A stretch of DNA of 33,439 nt from Gemmatimonadota bacterium (lineage in GTDB: Bacteria; Latescibacterota; UBA2968). The stretch covers positions 1-33,439 of the forward strand of contig VXRD01000032.1 of NCBI GenBank assembly GCA_009838845.1. The letters are read 5' to 3'. Shown piece after piece: positions 9,414-17,242 of the stretch. Position 1 is the first letter of the stretch, and the number at the start of each line of letters is the position of its first letter. The position numbers were made by a program, and so were the translations under genes. A model generated the notes under the pieces. It ran no database searches and was not told the DNA's origin. It saw only the letters and a list, made by a program, of their open reading frames with translations.

Positions 9414-11399
9414 ATGGCAATACAAACAGAATTTGCACATGAAACCGATCCCTTACAGGAAAAAGGTCTGACAGTCCGTTCAGTGGGTATTGCGCTGGGC
9501 GCAGTGGTCTTCATCAACCTGTGGGTAACCTATGCCGAAACCGTGGTGCATGCATCCAGACTAAACCTGAGCTTTTTTCAGCTCACATTGATGGCCGTAT
9601 TTGTCTTGCTGGTCGCAGCCGTCAACCCGATCTTGAAACTCCTGGGATCGCACCACGCGTTTTCGCCCTCAGAACTGCTGGCAATTGCGGCAATCGGCAT
9701 GGTGGGGTGCGTGGTACCCGCTTCGGGCGTAACCGGATTTCTCATCGGCGTCATTTCCACGCCGATTTATTTTGCCACACCCGAAAATCGATGGGGTGAA
9801 TTCTATCATCCCAATCTCGACTCGTGGATCGTACCCATAGACCCCGAAGCCCTGCGCATGTTCTACGAAGGCCTGCCACCCGGCGCGTCCATGCCCTGGG
9901 AAGTGTGGCTGATGCCCCTGCTGTGGTGGGCGAGCTTTATCGTCGCAGTATTCGCGCTCTCAGCCAGCATGATGGTCATCTTGCGCAAACAGTGGGCAGA
10001 ACACGAAAAACTGATCTATCCCCTCGTGGCCGTACCCCTGGAAATGGCTCAAGATTCACGGTCAAAACAACTGTTGCCGGGATTTATGCGGGGCAAGCTA
10101 TTCTGGATCATGGCCGCAATACCCTTTTTGTTATTCCTGTGGAATTCCCTATCCTGGTTTTACCCGCTCATGCCCGGAATTGGGATCTTTCCCCACGCCG
10201 GAAAGTTTAATTTTACGCGGTATTCTCCCCACGTCTATCTGGAACCCCTGAACCTGTTCACCATCGGCTTTGCGTACTTTGCCAACACACAGGTATTGTT
10301 TTCCGTCTGGTTTTTCTTCTTATTACACGTAGTAGAAGGCGGCATATTCAACCGCCTGGGCTACCAGATAGCCAAATCAACCGACTCGTTCAGCGCCGAT
10401 CCGCCCACCGAAGCCTATCAGTGCTTTGGTGCGCTGGCGTGCCTGGTCGTATGGCGATTGTGGGTCGCGCGGTGGCATTTGCGAGACGTCTTCCTCAAAG
10501 CATTTAGAAAGGCGTATCCCGCCGACGATTCCCGGGAAGTTCTGGCCTACCGCACAGTGGTCTTTGTATTTTTGGTGAGCCTGTCTTTTGTACTCTTCTG
10601 GCTCTGCCGCATCGGCATGGACATAACAACCGCACTCGTCTTTCTATGTGCCCTATCCATAATTTATATTGGTCTGGCGCGGGTCGTATCAGAAGCCGGG
10701 ATGGTATATTCGGGCGCCACCGTAACACCGCAGGCATTTGTCATGGACATGCGCGGCACACAAGTCATGTCTGCGGGCAGTTTGACGGGCATTGCCCTGT
10801 CGTATTCCATTGTCGATTACATGCGGGGGCTATTCACGCCCGGCGTGGCGCAATCGATCAAAATGGGCGAACTCATCCAGGGCAATCGCCGCGCATTGTT
10901 ATTCTGGGCTGGCATAAGCGTTTTGCTGGGACTGGCTGCATCCGTATTTTACACCCTGCACCTGGGCTATTCTCATGGGGCGTACAACTTCCCGCGCTTC
11001 CCCTTTTTCAGCGGTGACCCAAAAGGCATCTACGGATCGACGCTAACCATGATGCACACGCCCAAAGCACCCGACGGCGAGCGCATGGTCTTCTTCGCAA
11101 TCGGAGCGGGCCTGATGGCATTTTTGACGTTCTTGCGCTACCGGTTCCCGGGCTGGCCCCTGCATCCCATCGGACTCACCTTATCGGCAGCCGACAACAC
11201 CGGTCACCTCGTCATGCCCGTCTTTATCGCCTGGGCGTGCAAATCCGTAATCATGGCCGTCGGCGGTGTAAACCTCTACCGCCGCTCCAAACCCGCGTTT
11301 CTCGGCCTCCTCGTGGGCTATACAGCCGGAGTAGTGCTATCATTCCTCATCGACGCGCTGTGGTGGCCAGGAGAAGGGCATCTGGTGCACTACTGGTAG
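9414..11399 (+). CDS. Polytopic membrane protein, DUF6785-like (copy 2, tandem paralogue)
   Basis: A 661-residue protein collinear with the preceding gene product over its whole length. Roughly two thirds or more of positions look identical by eye, including GFAYFANTQVLFSVWFFFLL and both ends (IxFINLWVTYAETVV near the start, GHxVHxW at the end). It has about 14 membrane helices. The ATG at 9414 lies ten bases after the previous stop. Only a weak AAAGG (9403-9408) precedes it, so translation may be coupled. Divergence is highest in the N-terminal 15 residues and in loops such as the SKQLLP region. The pair suggests a recent tandem duplication, with either a heteromeric complex or two related substrates. 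Function unknown. Confidence 0.8.
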   Translation: MAIQTEFAHETDPLQEKGLTVRSVGIALGAVVFINLWVTYAETVVHASRLNLSFFQLTLMAVFVLLVAAVNPILKLLGSHHAFSPSELLAIAAIGMVGCVVPASGVTGFLIGVISTPIYFATPENRWGEFYHPNLDSWIVPIDPEALRMFYEGLPPGASMPWEVWLMPLLWWASFIVAVFALSASMMVILRKQWAEHEKLIYPLVAVPLEMAQDSRSKQLLPGFMRGKLFWIMAAIPFLLFLWNSLSWFYPLMPGIGIFPHAGKFNFTRYSPHVYLEPLNLFTIGFAYFANTQVLFSVWFFFLLHVVEGGIFNRLGYQIAKSTDSFSADPPTEAYQCFGALACLVVWRLWVARWHLRDVFLKAFRKAYPADDSREVLAYRTVVFVFLVSLSFVLFWLCRIGMDITTALVFLCALSIIYIGLARVVSEAGMVYSGATVTPQAFVMDMRGTQVMSAGSLTGIALSYSIVDYMRGLFTPGVAQSIKMGELIQGNRRALLFWAGISVLLGLAASVFYTLHLGYSHGAYNFPRFPFFSGDPKGIYGSTLTMMHTPKAPDGERMVFFAIGAGLMAFLTFLRYRFPGWPLHPIGLTLSAADNTGHLVMPVFIAWACKSVIMAVGGVNLYRRSKPAFLGLLVGYTAGVVLSFLIDALWWPGEGHLVHYW

Positions 11400-11426
11400 A
11401 AGTGTGAAGTATGAAGTGTGAAATAA
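11399..11426 (+). repeat. Heptamer microsatellite
   Basis: GAAGTGT, GAAGTAT, GAAGTGT and a decayed GAAATAA follow one another at 11399-11405, 11406-11412, 11413-11419 and 11420-11426, starting at the last base of the preceding stop codon. The remaining 135 bases before the chosen peptidase start hold no convincing gene, promoter or terminator. Confidence 0.7.
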
Positions 11427-11561
11427 AAGAAGACAGCGATGAAGGCAGGAGGATCTTTAGCTCACGAGTGGAGCGAGGAGGCTGGATTGGTTTTTGTTCG
11501 ACAAGGCCATCCGAGTTCCCTATATTTTGATGTTGTTGTCGAATTCCGAGGAACTGGCAAT

Positions 11562-13883
11562 ATGGACACCATAAACAGAAACGAACATCAAGAGCGAGCA
11601 ACGTCGCAAGTGCTGGAATCTGAAAAAGGCGGTTCTGGGTCCACCCTGAAAATAGGATTGCTGTTAATTATCTCATTTGCAATTGCAATGCCGGGCAAAG
11701 CATCACTTTGCCCCGGTGATGATGACCTCAACGCCCTGCTCGATGGTGTCGCCGAGATCGCGGCCCCTGGTGTCCCGAGTTCCTTCTTCGTCTATGGCCC
11801 TGAGAGCTTTCCGGTGATCGTGGGTGCCCCGCGCAATGCCGCGGATGCCGTGCGCGCCCCGGTCATCGCAGCAGGCTGTTGGCAGGCAGGCCGCGTCGTC
11901 GCTCTGGGGCACAAAGGCTACTTTAATAGCTCCACACTTGAGAAGGCGGACACCGCACGCCTGATGGCGAACGCGTTCGCCTGGGTCTCGGGGGGCGGAG
12001 ATTTAGCCAGTCCCCGCATTGGTGTCGTCGGTAACGCACAGCTACGCGCCTGGCTGACCAGGACCGGTCACGATGTGGTCGAAGCTGCCCTGACATCGGA
12101 ATCGCTGGGAGCGGTGGATGTCGTGGCCGTGGACATGGGGAATCAGAGCGCGCCAGAACTCGAAGCACTGTCGGCGTTCGTGCGCGCCGGAGGTGGTCTG
12201 GTGACGGCTGCCAACGGTTGGGGCTGGGCGAGTCTGCACCCAAAACTGGATATCATCAATGACTTCGCTGGTAACCGCCTGCTCGCGCCCATCGGCATCC
12301 AGTGGTTAAACAGCTCCCTCAAACGCACATCGCCGGCGGGCTATGCCGTTGCCGAACCACCGTCTGAACTGACCCACGCTGTCAAGGCATTCAATGCGGT
12401 CAAGGCCCACATCGCAGGCAGGCGTAAGCTCACCCAGCCGGAGGTTGACCAAACTCTGTACACCCTGGCAAGAACCATCCGCGCTCTGCCTCCGAACGAC
12501 GTGCTGTTCGCGCCGGATCTGCAGATTTTTTTTTCGAACTACGAAGGGACCCGCTGGCCTTCGGCGAAGCACCCGGTGGACGAATCTGATGTAGTCGCCC
12601 GCATGGTCGCTACGCTCTTCGTGTCTGAGCATCACCGCACCCCACCCCAATCCGTGCGCGCTCATCCTGCGGCCACAGATTTTCCCGGTTCCGTCCCAAC
12701 CGACGCCCCACGCCTGACACGTAGCCTTATCATCGACACCACCGTGCCTCGCTGGCACTCAACCGGCCTCTACGCCGCGCCGGGCGATCTGGTCACGGTA
12801 ACGGTACCGACTCACGTCGCCAACGGCGGCTTCTTCGTGCGCATTGGCGCCCACAGCGACCAAATTTGGAGACGGCCCACATGGAAGCGCATGCCCGAAA
12901 TCAGCTACCGTTTCCCCATCTCCGCTTCCAGGACCCACGTCGCCAATGCCTTCGGGGGCCTGATCTACATCGAAGTTCCAAAAAAGAACCCCGGTTTCGG
13001 GCGCATCACCGTCGAGATCGAGGGCGCAGTGGCGGCACCGCTCTTCGTGCTTGGTGAGACAGACCCGGCCGTCTGGCGTGCGGAGATCCGCCATGCACCG
13101 GCTCCCTGGGCAGAGATCGCCGGGCGGAACATGATCGTCACCACCCGCTCTTCCGAGGTGCGCGGACTCGACGACCCGACCGCCGTGGCTGAGACCTGGG
13201 ATCGCGTGCTGGACCTGGCCGCAGACCTGGCCGCCTGGCCGCCCAATGCACGCTCAAGCCCGGAGCGATTTGTCGTGGACCGCCAGATTTCGGCGGGTTC
13301 CATGCATTCCGGCTATCCCCTGATGGCCCAACTGAACCATCAGTCCAACCTGGTGGATGCCGAGCACATTCTCTCGGAGGGCAACTGGGGCTTCTTCCAC
13401 GAGGTGGGCCACAACCACCAGCACAAAGACTGGACATTCGCCGGCACGACCGAGGTGACCGTCAACCTGTTCACGCTCTACATCTATGAGTTTCTATGCG
13501 GGATCCCGATGGTTGACGGAGAGTTTCCCGGTAGAAGAAAAAGATCATGGGCCGCTCTAATGGCATCCTACAACTTTGATAATCCGACCTTCGAACACTG
13601 GAAGGAAAAAGCATTCCTTGCTCTGATCATGTACGCGCAGATGCAGCAGGCGTTTGGCTGGGACGCCTATCGGCAGGTGTTCACCACATACCGCGTCCTG
13701 CCCAACGACGAGCGCCCGAAGAGCGACGACGAGAAGCGCGACCAGTGGCTGGTGCGCTTCTCGCGCACGGTGGGTCGCAACCTCGGCCCGTTCTTCGAGG
13801 CCTGGGGGATACCGACGTCGAAGGCCGCACGGGACTCGATCGCCGACCTGCCAGTGTGGATGCCTCCCAACTTCCCGCCTTAG
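11562..13883 (+). CDS. M60-family (TCAF/enhancin-like) zinc metallopeptidase
   Basis: A 773-residue protein from the ATG at 11562, which follows AGGA at 11549-11552. An in-frame ATG at 11439 would add 41 residues with no export signal, so I prefer the shorter form. A hydrophobic segment at about residues 30-46 (IGLLLIISFAIAM) may be a signal anchor or signal peptide. Residues about 50-350 look like a GATase1-like domain, as seen in TCAF proteins. The rest is the M60 core: ANAFGGLIYIEVP near residue 462, then the zincin motif HEVGH with His613, Glu614 and His617, and a third-ligand candidate Glu631 in TEVTVNLF. M60 enzymes cut mucin-like glycoproteins. The neighbours give no linked gene beyond the upstream membrane proteins. 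Confidence 0.85.
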   Translation: MDTINRNEHQERATSQVLESEKGGSGSTLKIGLLLIISFAIAMPGKASLCPGDDDLNALLDGVAEIAAPGVPSSFFVYGPESFPVIVGAPRNAADAVRAPVIAAGCWQAGRVVALGHKGYFNSSTLEKADTARLMANAFAWVSGGGDLASPRIGVVGNAQLRAWLTRTGHDVVEAALTSESLGAVDVVAVDMGNQSAPELEALSAFVRAGGGLVTAANGWGWASLHPKLDIINDFAGNRLLAPIGIQWLNSSLKRTSPAGYAVAEPPSELTHAVKAFNAVKAHIAGRRKLTQPEVDQTLYTLARTIRALPPNDVLFAPDLQIFFSNYEGTRWPSAKHPVDESDVVARMVATLFVSEHHRTPPQSVRAHPAATDFPGSVPTDAPRLTRSLIIDTTVPRWHSTGLYAAPGDLVTVTVPTHVANGGFFVRIGAHSDQIWRRPTWKRMPEISYRFPISASRTHVANAFGGLIYIEVPKKNPGFGRITVEIEGAVAAPLFVLGETDPAVWRAEIRHAPAPWAEIAGRNMIVTTRSSEVRGLDDPTAVAETWDRVLDLAADLAAWPPNARSSPERFVVDRQISAGSMHSGYPLMAQLNHQSNLVDAEHILSEGNWGFFHEVGHNHQHKDWTFAGTTEVTVNLFTLYIYEFLCGIPMVDGEFPGRRKRSWAALMASYNFDNPTFEHWKEKAFLALIMYAQMQQAFGWDAYRQVFTTYRVLPNDERPKSDDEKRDQWLVRFSRTVGRNLGPFFEAWGIPTSKAARDSIADLPVWMPPNFPP

Positions 13884-14000
13884 TGCATCTTGGCGTAAGT
13901 CTTGCAACTGGAGTTTGGACTTGCATCCGATAAGCAAGCCCTTAGTAATAAAAAATCAAGTAACAAACGAGCTACGACTTGGGGATCGTTGGACCATTCT

Positions 14001-14201
14001 ATGCCCAGGAAGATACGAGAACTCATCGCGGACTTAGAAAGAGCAAACTTCCGCCTCCGAAAAAACCGAAGTGGTGGAAGCCATAGACGATACCTGCACC
14101 CCAATGGCCCACGAGTAACACTTTCGGGAAACAGGGGTGATGATGCCCACAATTATCAGGAAAAAATCGTAAAAGAAGCTATTGAGGAGGCTCAAAAATG
14201 A
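14001..14201 (+). CDS. hicA: HicA-type mRNA interferase toxin
   Basis: A 66-residue basic protein with the HicA double-stranded-RNA-binding-like fold: a leading helix (RELIADLERANFRLRKN), then GGSHRRYLHP with the expected catalytic His28, and a final strand and helix ending EAIEEAQK. The reading frame is open further upstream to 13902, but the extra residues do not resemble HicA, so the ATG at 14001 is chosen. No strong ribosome binding site is visible for it. The stop overlaps the start of the antitoxin gene as ATGA. HicA toxins inhibit translation by cleaving mRNA until bound by HicB. Confidence 0.85.
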   Translation: MPRKIRELIADLERANFRLRKNRSGGSHRRYLHPNGPRVTLSGNRGDDAHNYQEKIVKEAIEEAQK

Positions 14202-14464
14202 CCCAGAATGCACAGATGATGCACGATAGCTCCCCAAAAAATAAAACCGCCTTAGAGTATCCTCTCATCGTCAAGTGGTCGGAAGAAGATCAAGCCTTTA
14301 TCGGCTCGTGTCCCGGCATTATAGGGCCGTGCTGCCACGGGCAAGACCGCGGACACGTACTCCGACAACTCGTCCAGATTGTGAATGATTGGCTCGCTGA
14401 CGAGGAAGCGACTGAATCCGGGGTTACGCCATCCTGGGCTATCGAGCAAGAGACCACTGCATGA
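14198..14464 (+). CDS. hicB: HicB-like antitoxin
   Basis: An 88-residue partner of the upstream toxin. GAGGAGG at 14184-14190 gives it a much better ribosome binding site than hicA, as expected if antitoxin must be in excess. Residues about 20-70 fit the HicB-like partial RNase H fold (EYPLIVKWSEEDQAFIGSCPGI, then GQDRGHVLRQLVQIVNDW). There is no C-terminal ribbon-helix-helix or helix-turn-helix domain, so autoregulation through this protein alone is doubtful. The start overlaps hicA by four bases and the stop overlaps a 13-codon reading frame at 14461. Confidence 0.82.
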   Translation: MTQNAQMMHDSSPKNKTALEYPLIVKWSEEDQAFIGSCPGIIGPCCHGQDRGHVLRQLVQIVNDWLADEEATESGVTPSWAIEQETTA

Positions 14465-14502
14465 GCAAAGACGAGAAGTACATTGTTCGGCTCATTGGCT
14501 AA
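14461..14502 (+). pseudogene. 13-codon reading frame, possible remnant of an IS630-type transposase start
   Basis: The frame begins with ATG overlapping the hicB stop and reads MSKDEKYIVRLIG before TAA. The string KYIVRL right after the start resembles the beginning of IS630/Tc1-mariner-like transposase or helix-turn-helix genes. If so, only the first codons survive. It is equally possible that this is a chance frame. No inverted terminal repeat or TA duplication is evident. Confidence 0.25.
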
Positions 14503-14565
14503 GTGTGCCATGAGCCTGCAAACCGTTGATCTGTTCAACCATTTGTCTATTGGCCTATTATGAAG

Positions 14566-14597
14566 AGGCGTCTTGAGTGCATTCAAAGACGCCTTTT
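14566..14597 (+). terminator. Rho-independent terminator after hicAB
   Basis: AGGCGTCTT (14566-14574) pairs perfectly with AAGACGCCT (14586-14594) around an 11-base loop. The run of T at 14594-14597 follows. It separates the toxin-antitoxin pair from the TPR/GWxTD gene, whose ribosome binding site begins only 21 bases later. Confidence 0.8.
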
Positions 14598-14631
14598 AAC
14601 TGATTAACATTGCACAGGTGGAGGTTCTCTA

Positions 14632-17052
14632 ATGACCTGGCCTCGAATCTGTATCCTCTACGCGTTCCTCTGTATCCTATCTCTGGAACAGGCGGCAGCA
14701 GACCAGCGGGACTCCCTGTTGACCCTGGGGCAAAAGTACCTTCGGGAAGGGCGGGCAGATACGGCGGTTGCGACATTCTCGGACTTAACCAAAGCCTTCC
14801 CCAAAGACGCACACATCCAATCTCGCCTGGGTTATGCGTACTTAAAAAACCGCGACTTTGAAAAAGCGGAAACCGCTTTCAAGACAGCCAAAGGACTGGA
14901 TAAAAATTTGGCAGAAGCGTATGTGGGTCTGGGACTCGTCTATGCCGAACGCCCGGCCTCGGGCCTATCGGCGTATAGCAACTTCCGCAAAGCCGTAGGC
15001 GAAGCCAAACGAGCGACCAAACTCGACTCGACTTATGGACCTGCGTACCGACTACTGGGCGAATTGTACGAACGATTTCAGGAAGACCACCAGAAAGCCG
15101 TAGATTACTATCTAAAATACATCCAGGTAGAATCGGACAACCCCGACGGACTGTACTATTTTGGCCTCGCCTGCGTACAGGCCGATCAACACGACCAGAT
15201 CGCGGCGCACATCATCCCCTATATCAACGCACACGATCCCGAACTCCGCCTCTTGCCCCTCGCCGCCGCAGGCTATTTTCACCAGAAAGAACACCGCCTC
15301 GCCCTGAACTACTACGAACGCTATTTACAACGCGTTGACAAAACCGAACGCGCCTATTACACCGACATATCTCTCGTCGCCTCAGAAAAAGAATGGCACG
15401 CATATCAGAGCCTATCCGAAGAACCTGAAAAGCAGAACTATCTGCAAAAATTCTGGCGGCGGCGAGACTCGGATCTTCTGACCCAAATCAACGAACGCAT
15501 CGTGGAACACTACCGGCGGGTATGGTATGCGCGCACCTTCTTTTCCAAAAAAATCAGCCCCTGGGACCAGAGGGGCGAAGTCTATATCCGGTACGGCGAA
15601 CCCGATTATCGGTCTCGCTCCAACCAGCGCGAATTTGTAATATCGCCAGAAGTAGAAGCCGTTCGCAACCGAATGGCAGCCGATATCTGGGGACCAGCCG
15701 CGACCTATCACACATTCACGGGACCGGTCTTTCCCATACGCAGCCAGCGCAAACCCTTTGAAGGTAATATCACAAACCAAAGCCTGAACACCGGCGTATT
15801 TGGCACAGATGCCGGGGAAGACGACGCCGTCCTCGCCCTGAACCCCGGAGAAGAGGCAGAAACCCTGGGATTCCAATTTGTAATACCCGACCTCGTCGCA
15901 TCCAGTCCATTTGATCTATCGGTCGCTCCCAGAACAGAGCAGCGTTTCTTGAATTACAGTCCCGTAACATCAGACCGCGAATTCGAAACCGTCCCCTGGG
16001 AAACCTGGACATATACCCAACTGCAAGGCGGCGTGGAATTTACCTTTACCGACGAAGTCGGAAACGGACACTTTGACTTCGCGCCCATACCGCCCTTGCC
16101 CCAAAGCGACAACCGCATCGCCAGCGTGGCACGGCTCATGGAATACGCCCCGGGGGTCATCTATCAGCAATCTATCGGCGCTGTACCCGACTATTATCGC
16201 CCCAGCGTGGGCAAAGACGCCCTCCACTTCTTTTACGACGTCGCGGACTTCCGCGGACCAGATGGCAAAACCATCGTAGAAGTGTATTACGGAGTACCCC
16301 CGGCAGAAGTCACTGTGGGCAAAGGCGACCGGGATTATCTCATACACACAAAAGCCACTCTCGCCCTGGCGGACGCAAGCCATGAAAATATCTACCGCGC
16401 ACACGAAATACTCTCCTACCAGAACAGCCGGGAATTTCCCAAAACCCGGGGCGTATTCATCCCCGACGTCATACGCATTGAAGCATCTCCCGGAAAAAAA
16501 TATCAGCTACAGGTACAATTGGAAGACGAATTATCCGGGCGCGCAGGTGCGTACAAACAAGAACTCGCGGTTTCCGACTTCAACTCCGAAAGCGTAAAAA
16601 TCAGCGGTATCCAGTTAGCCTTCTCAATCACCGACACGGGTACCAACGACCGCCTCCAAAAAAAAGACATCTACGTATCGCCAATGGCTTCCCGAAGCTA
16701 TCCCCTGGGCAGCCGGGTATTCGCCTATTTTGAAATCTACAATTTGAAACGCGACACCTTCGGGCAAACCCGTTACAGAGTACAGTACCGCGTACAATTT
16801 AACCCCCGCAACACCGTAGGCCTCGCAGGCGTCATCACCTCGGGAATCCGCGCACTTCTGCGGCAACAAAAACCCCAGGTCTCCGTAACCTATGAACAGG
16901 TAGGCACCGACGAAGAAGAACGCGAATACGTAGAACTCGACCTGAAAAAAGCCAAACCAGGGGTAAATGTGGTGGAAATCACCGTACAGGACAAAGTAAG
17001 CGGAGAAAAAGCAACGCGAGAAGTCGTATTCTTTTACGGCGGATCGGGATAA
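14632..17052 (+). CDS. Exported TPR protein with GWxTD domain
   Basis: An 806-residue protein with a signal peptide (1-23, cleavage near EQAAA). Several TPR-like helical repeats follow between about 30 and 235: GQKYLREGRADTAVATFSDL, GYAYLKNRDFEKAETAF, GLGLVYAERP and KAVDYYLKYI. The GWxTD domain starts near residue 274 (FWRRRD) and contains WDQRGEVYIRYGEPDYR at 311-327, which is the family signature although the Gly-Trp-x-Thr-Asp string itself is altered to SPWDQ. The C-terminal 400 residues are beta-rich and unassigned. GTGGAGG at 14618-14624 sets the start. GWxTD proteins are common in FCB-related genomes but their role is not established. TPRs suggest a scaffold for surface or periplasmic partners. 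Confidence 0.85.
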   Translation: MTWPRICILYAFLCILSLEQAAADQRDSLLTLGQKYLREGRADTAVATFSDLTKAFPKDAHIQSRLGYAYLKNRDFEKAETAFKTAKGLDKNLAEAYVGLGLVYAERPASGLSAYSNFRKAVGEAKRATKLDSTYGPAYRLLGELYERFQEDHQKAVDYYLKYIQVESDNPDGLYYFGLACVQADQHDQIAAHIIPYINAHDPELRLLPLAAAGYFHQKEHRLALNYYERYLQRVDKTERAYYTDISLVASEKEWHAYQSLSEEPEKQNYLQKFWRRRDSDLLTQINERIVEHYRRVWYARTFFSKKISPWDQRGEVYIRYGEPDYRSRSNQREFVISPEVEAVRNRMAADIWGPAATYHTFTGPVFPIRSQRKPFEGNITNQSLNTGVFGTDAGEDDAVLALNPGEEAETLGFQFVIPDLVASSPFDLSVAPRTEQRFLNYSPVTSDREFETVPWETWTYTQLQGGVEFTFTDEVGNGHFDFAPIPPLPQSDNRIASVARLMEYAPGVIYQQSIGAVPDYYRPSVGKDALHFFYDVADFRGPDGKTIVEVYYGVPPAEVTVGKGDRDYLIHTKATLALADASHENIYRAHEILSYQNSREFPKTRGVFIPDVIRIEASPGKKYQLQVQLEDELSGRAGAYKQELAVSDFNSESVKISGIQLAFSITDTGTNDRLQKKDIYVSPMASRSYPLGSRVFAYFEIYNLKRDTFGQTRYRVQYRVQFNPRNTVGLAGVITSGIRALLRQQKPQVSVTYEQVGTDEEEREYVELDLKKAKPGVNVVEITVQDKVSGEKATREVVFFYGGSG

Positions 17053-17056
17053 AGAC

Positions 17057-17102
17057 GAATAGACGAGAAAAGCGCGAATAGACGAATAGACGAATAGACG
17101 AA
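17057..17102 (+). repeat. Octamer array GAATAGAC
   Basis: One GAATAGAC unit is at 17057-17064. After an 11-base interruption, three perfect tandem copies lie at 17076-17083, 17084-17091 and 17092-17099, with a partial fourth. The array begins five bases after the stop of the GWxTD gene. Confidence 0.85.
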
Positions 17103-17129
17103 CCCCGCCCAACCACCCAAAACCTCTGG

Positions 17130-17154
17130 ATTGCGGCTAAAACCATGCCGCAAT
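17130..17154. other. Perfect 8-bp hairpin between the two octamer arrays
   Basis: ATTGCGGC (17130-17137) pairs with GCCGCAAT (17147-17154) across a 9-base loop. No T-run follows on either strand, so it is a weak terminator candidate. It could be a REP-like palindrome. Its centre lies almost midway between the octamer arrays on each side. Confidence 0.6.
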
Positions 17155-17184
17155 GACGGCTTTCATGTACATTACCTGTTTCAT

Positions 17185-17224
17185 TGATTCGCTGATTCGT
17201 TGATTCGCTGATTCGCTGATTCGC
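17185..17224 (+). repeat. Octamer array TGATTCGC, five units
   Basis: Five head-to-tail 8-base units occupy 17185-17224. Four read TGATTCGC and the second ends in T. The last base is nine bases before the AGGAGG of the dioxygenase gene at 17243. The array is therefore probably in its 5' untranslated leader. On the opposite strand the unit reads CGAATCAG-like, resembling the CGAATAGA unit of the left array. Confidence 0.85.
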
Positions 17225-17242
17225 GCTTTTACAGGAGGCCCC

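Noticed and set aside
11439-11561. N-terminal extension of the M60 peptidase
   Set aside because: It adds 41 residues with no export signal. A better ribosome binding site and the hydrophobic segment support the start at 11562.
13902-14000. Extended start of hicA
   Set aside because: The extra 33 residues do not fit the compact HicA fold, and the TTG start has no ribosome binding site.
14526-14561. TTGATC and TATTAT as a promoter for the GWxTD gene
   Set aside because: The hexamers are 24 bases apart, and a terminator lies between them and the gene.
17053-17224. CRISPR array
   Set aside because: Units are 8 bases long with no spacers of constant length, and no cas genes are present.
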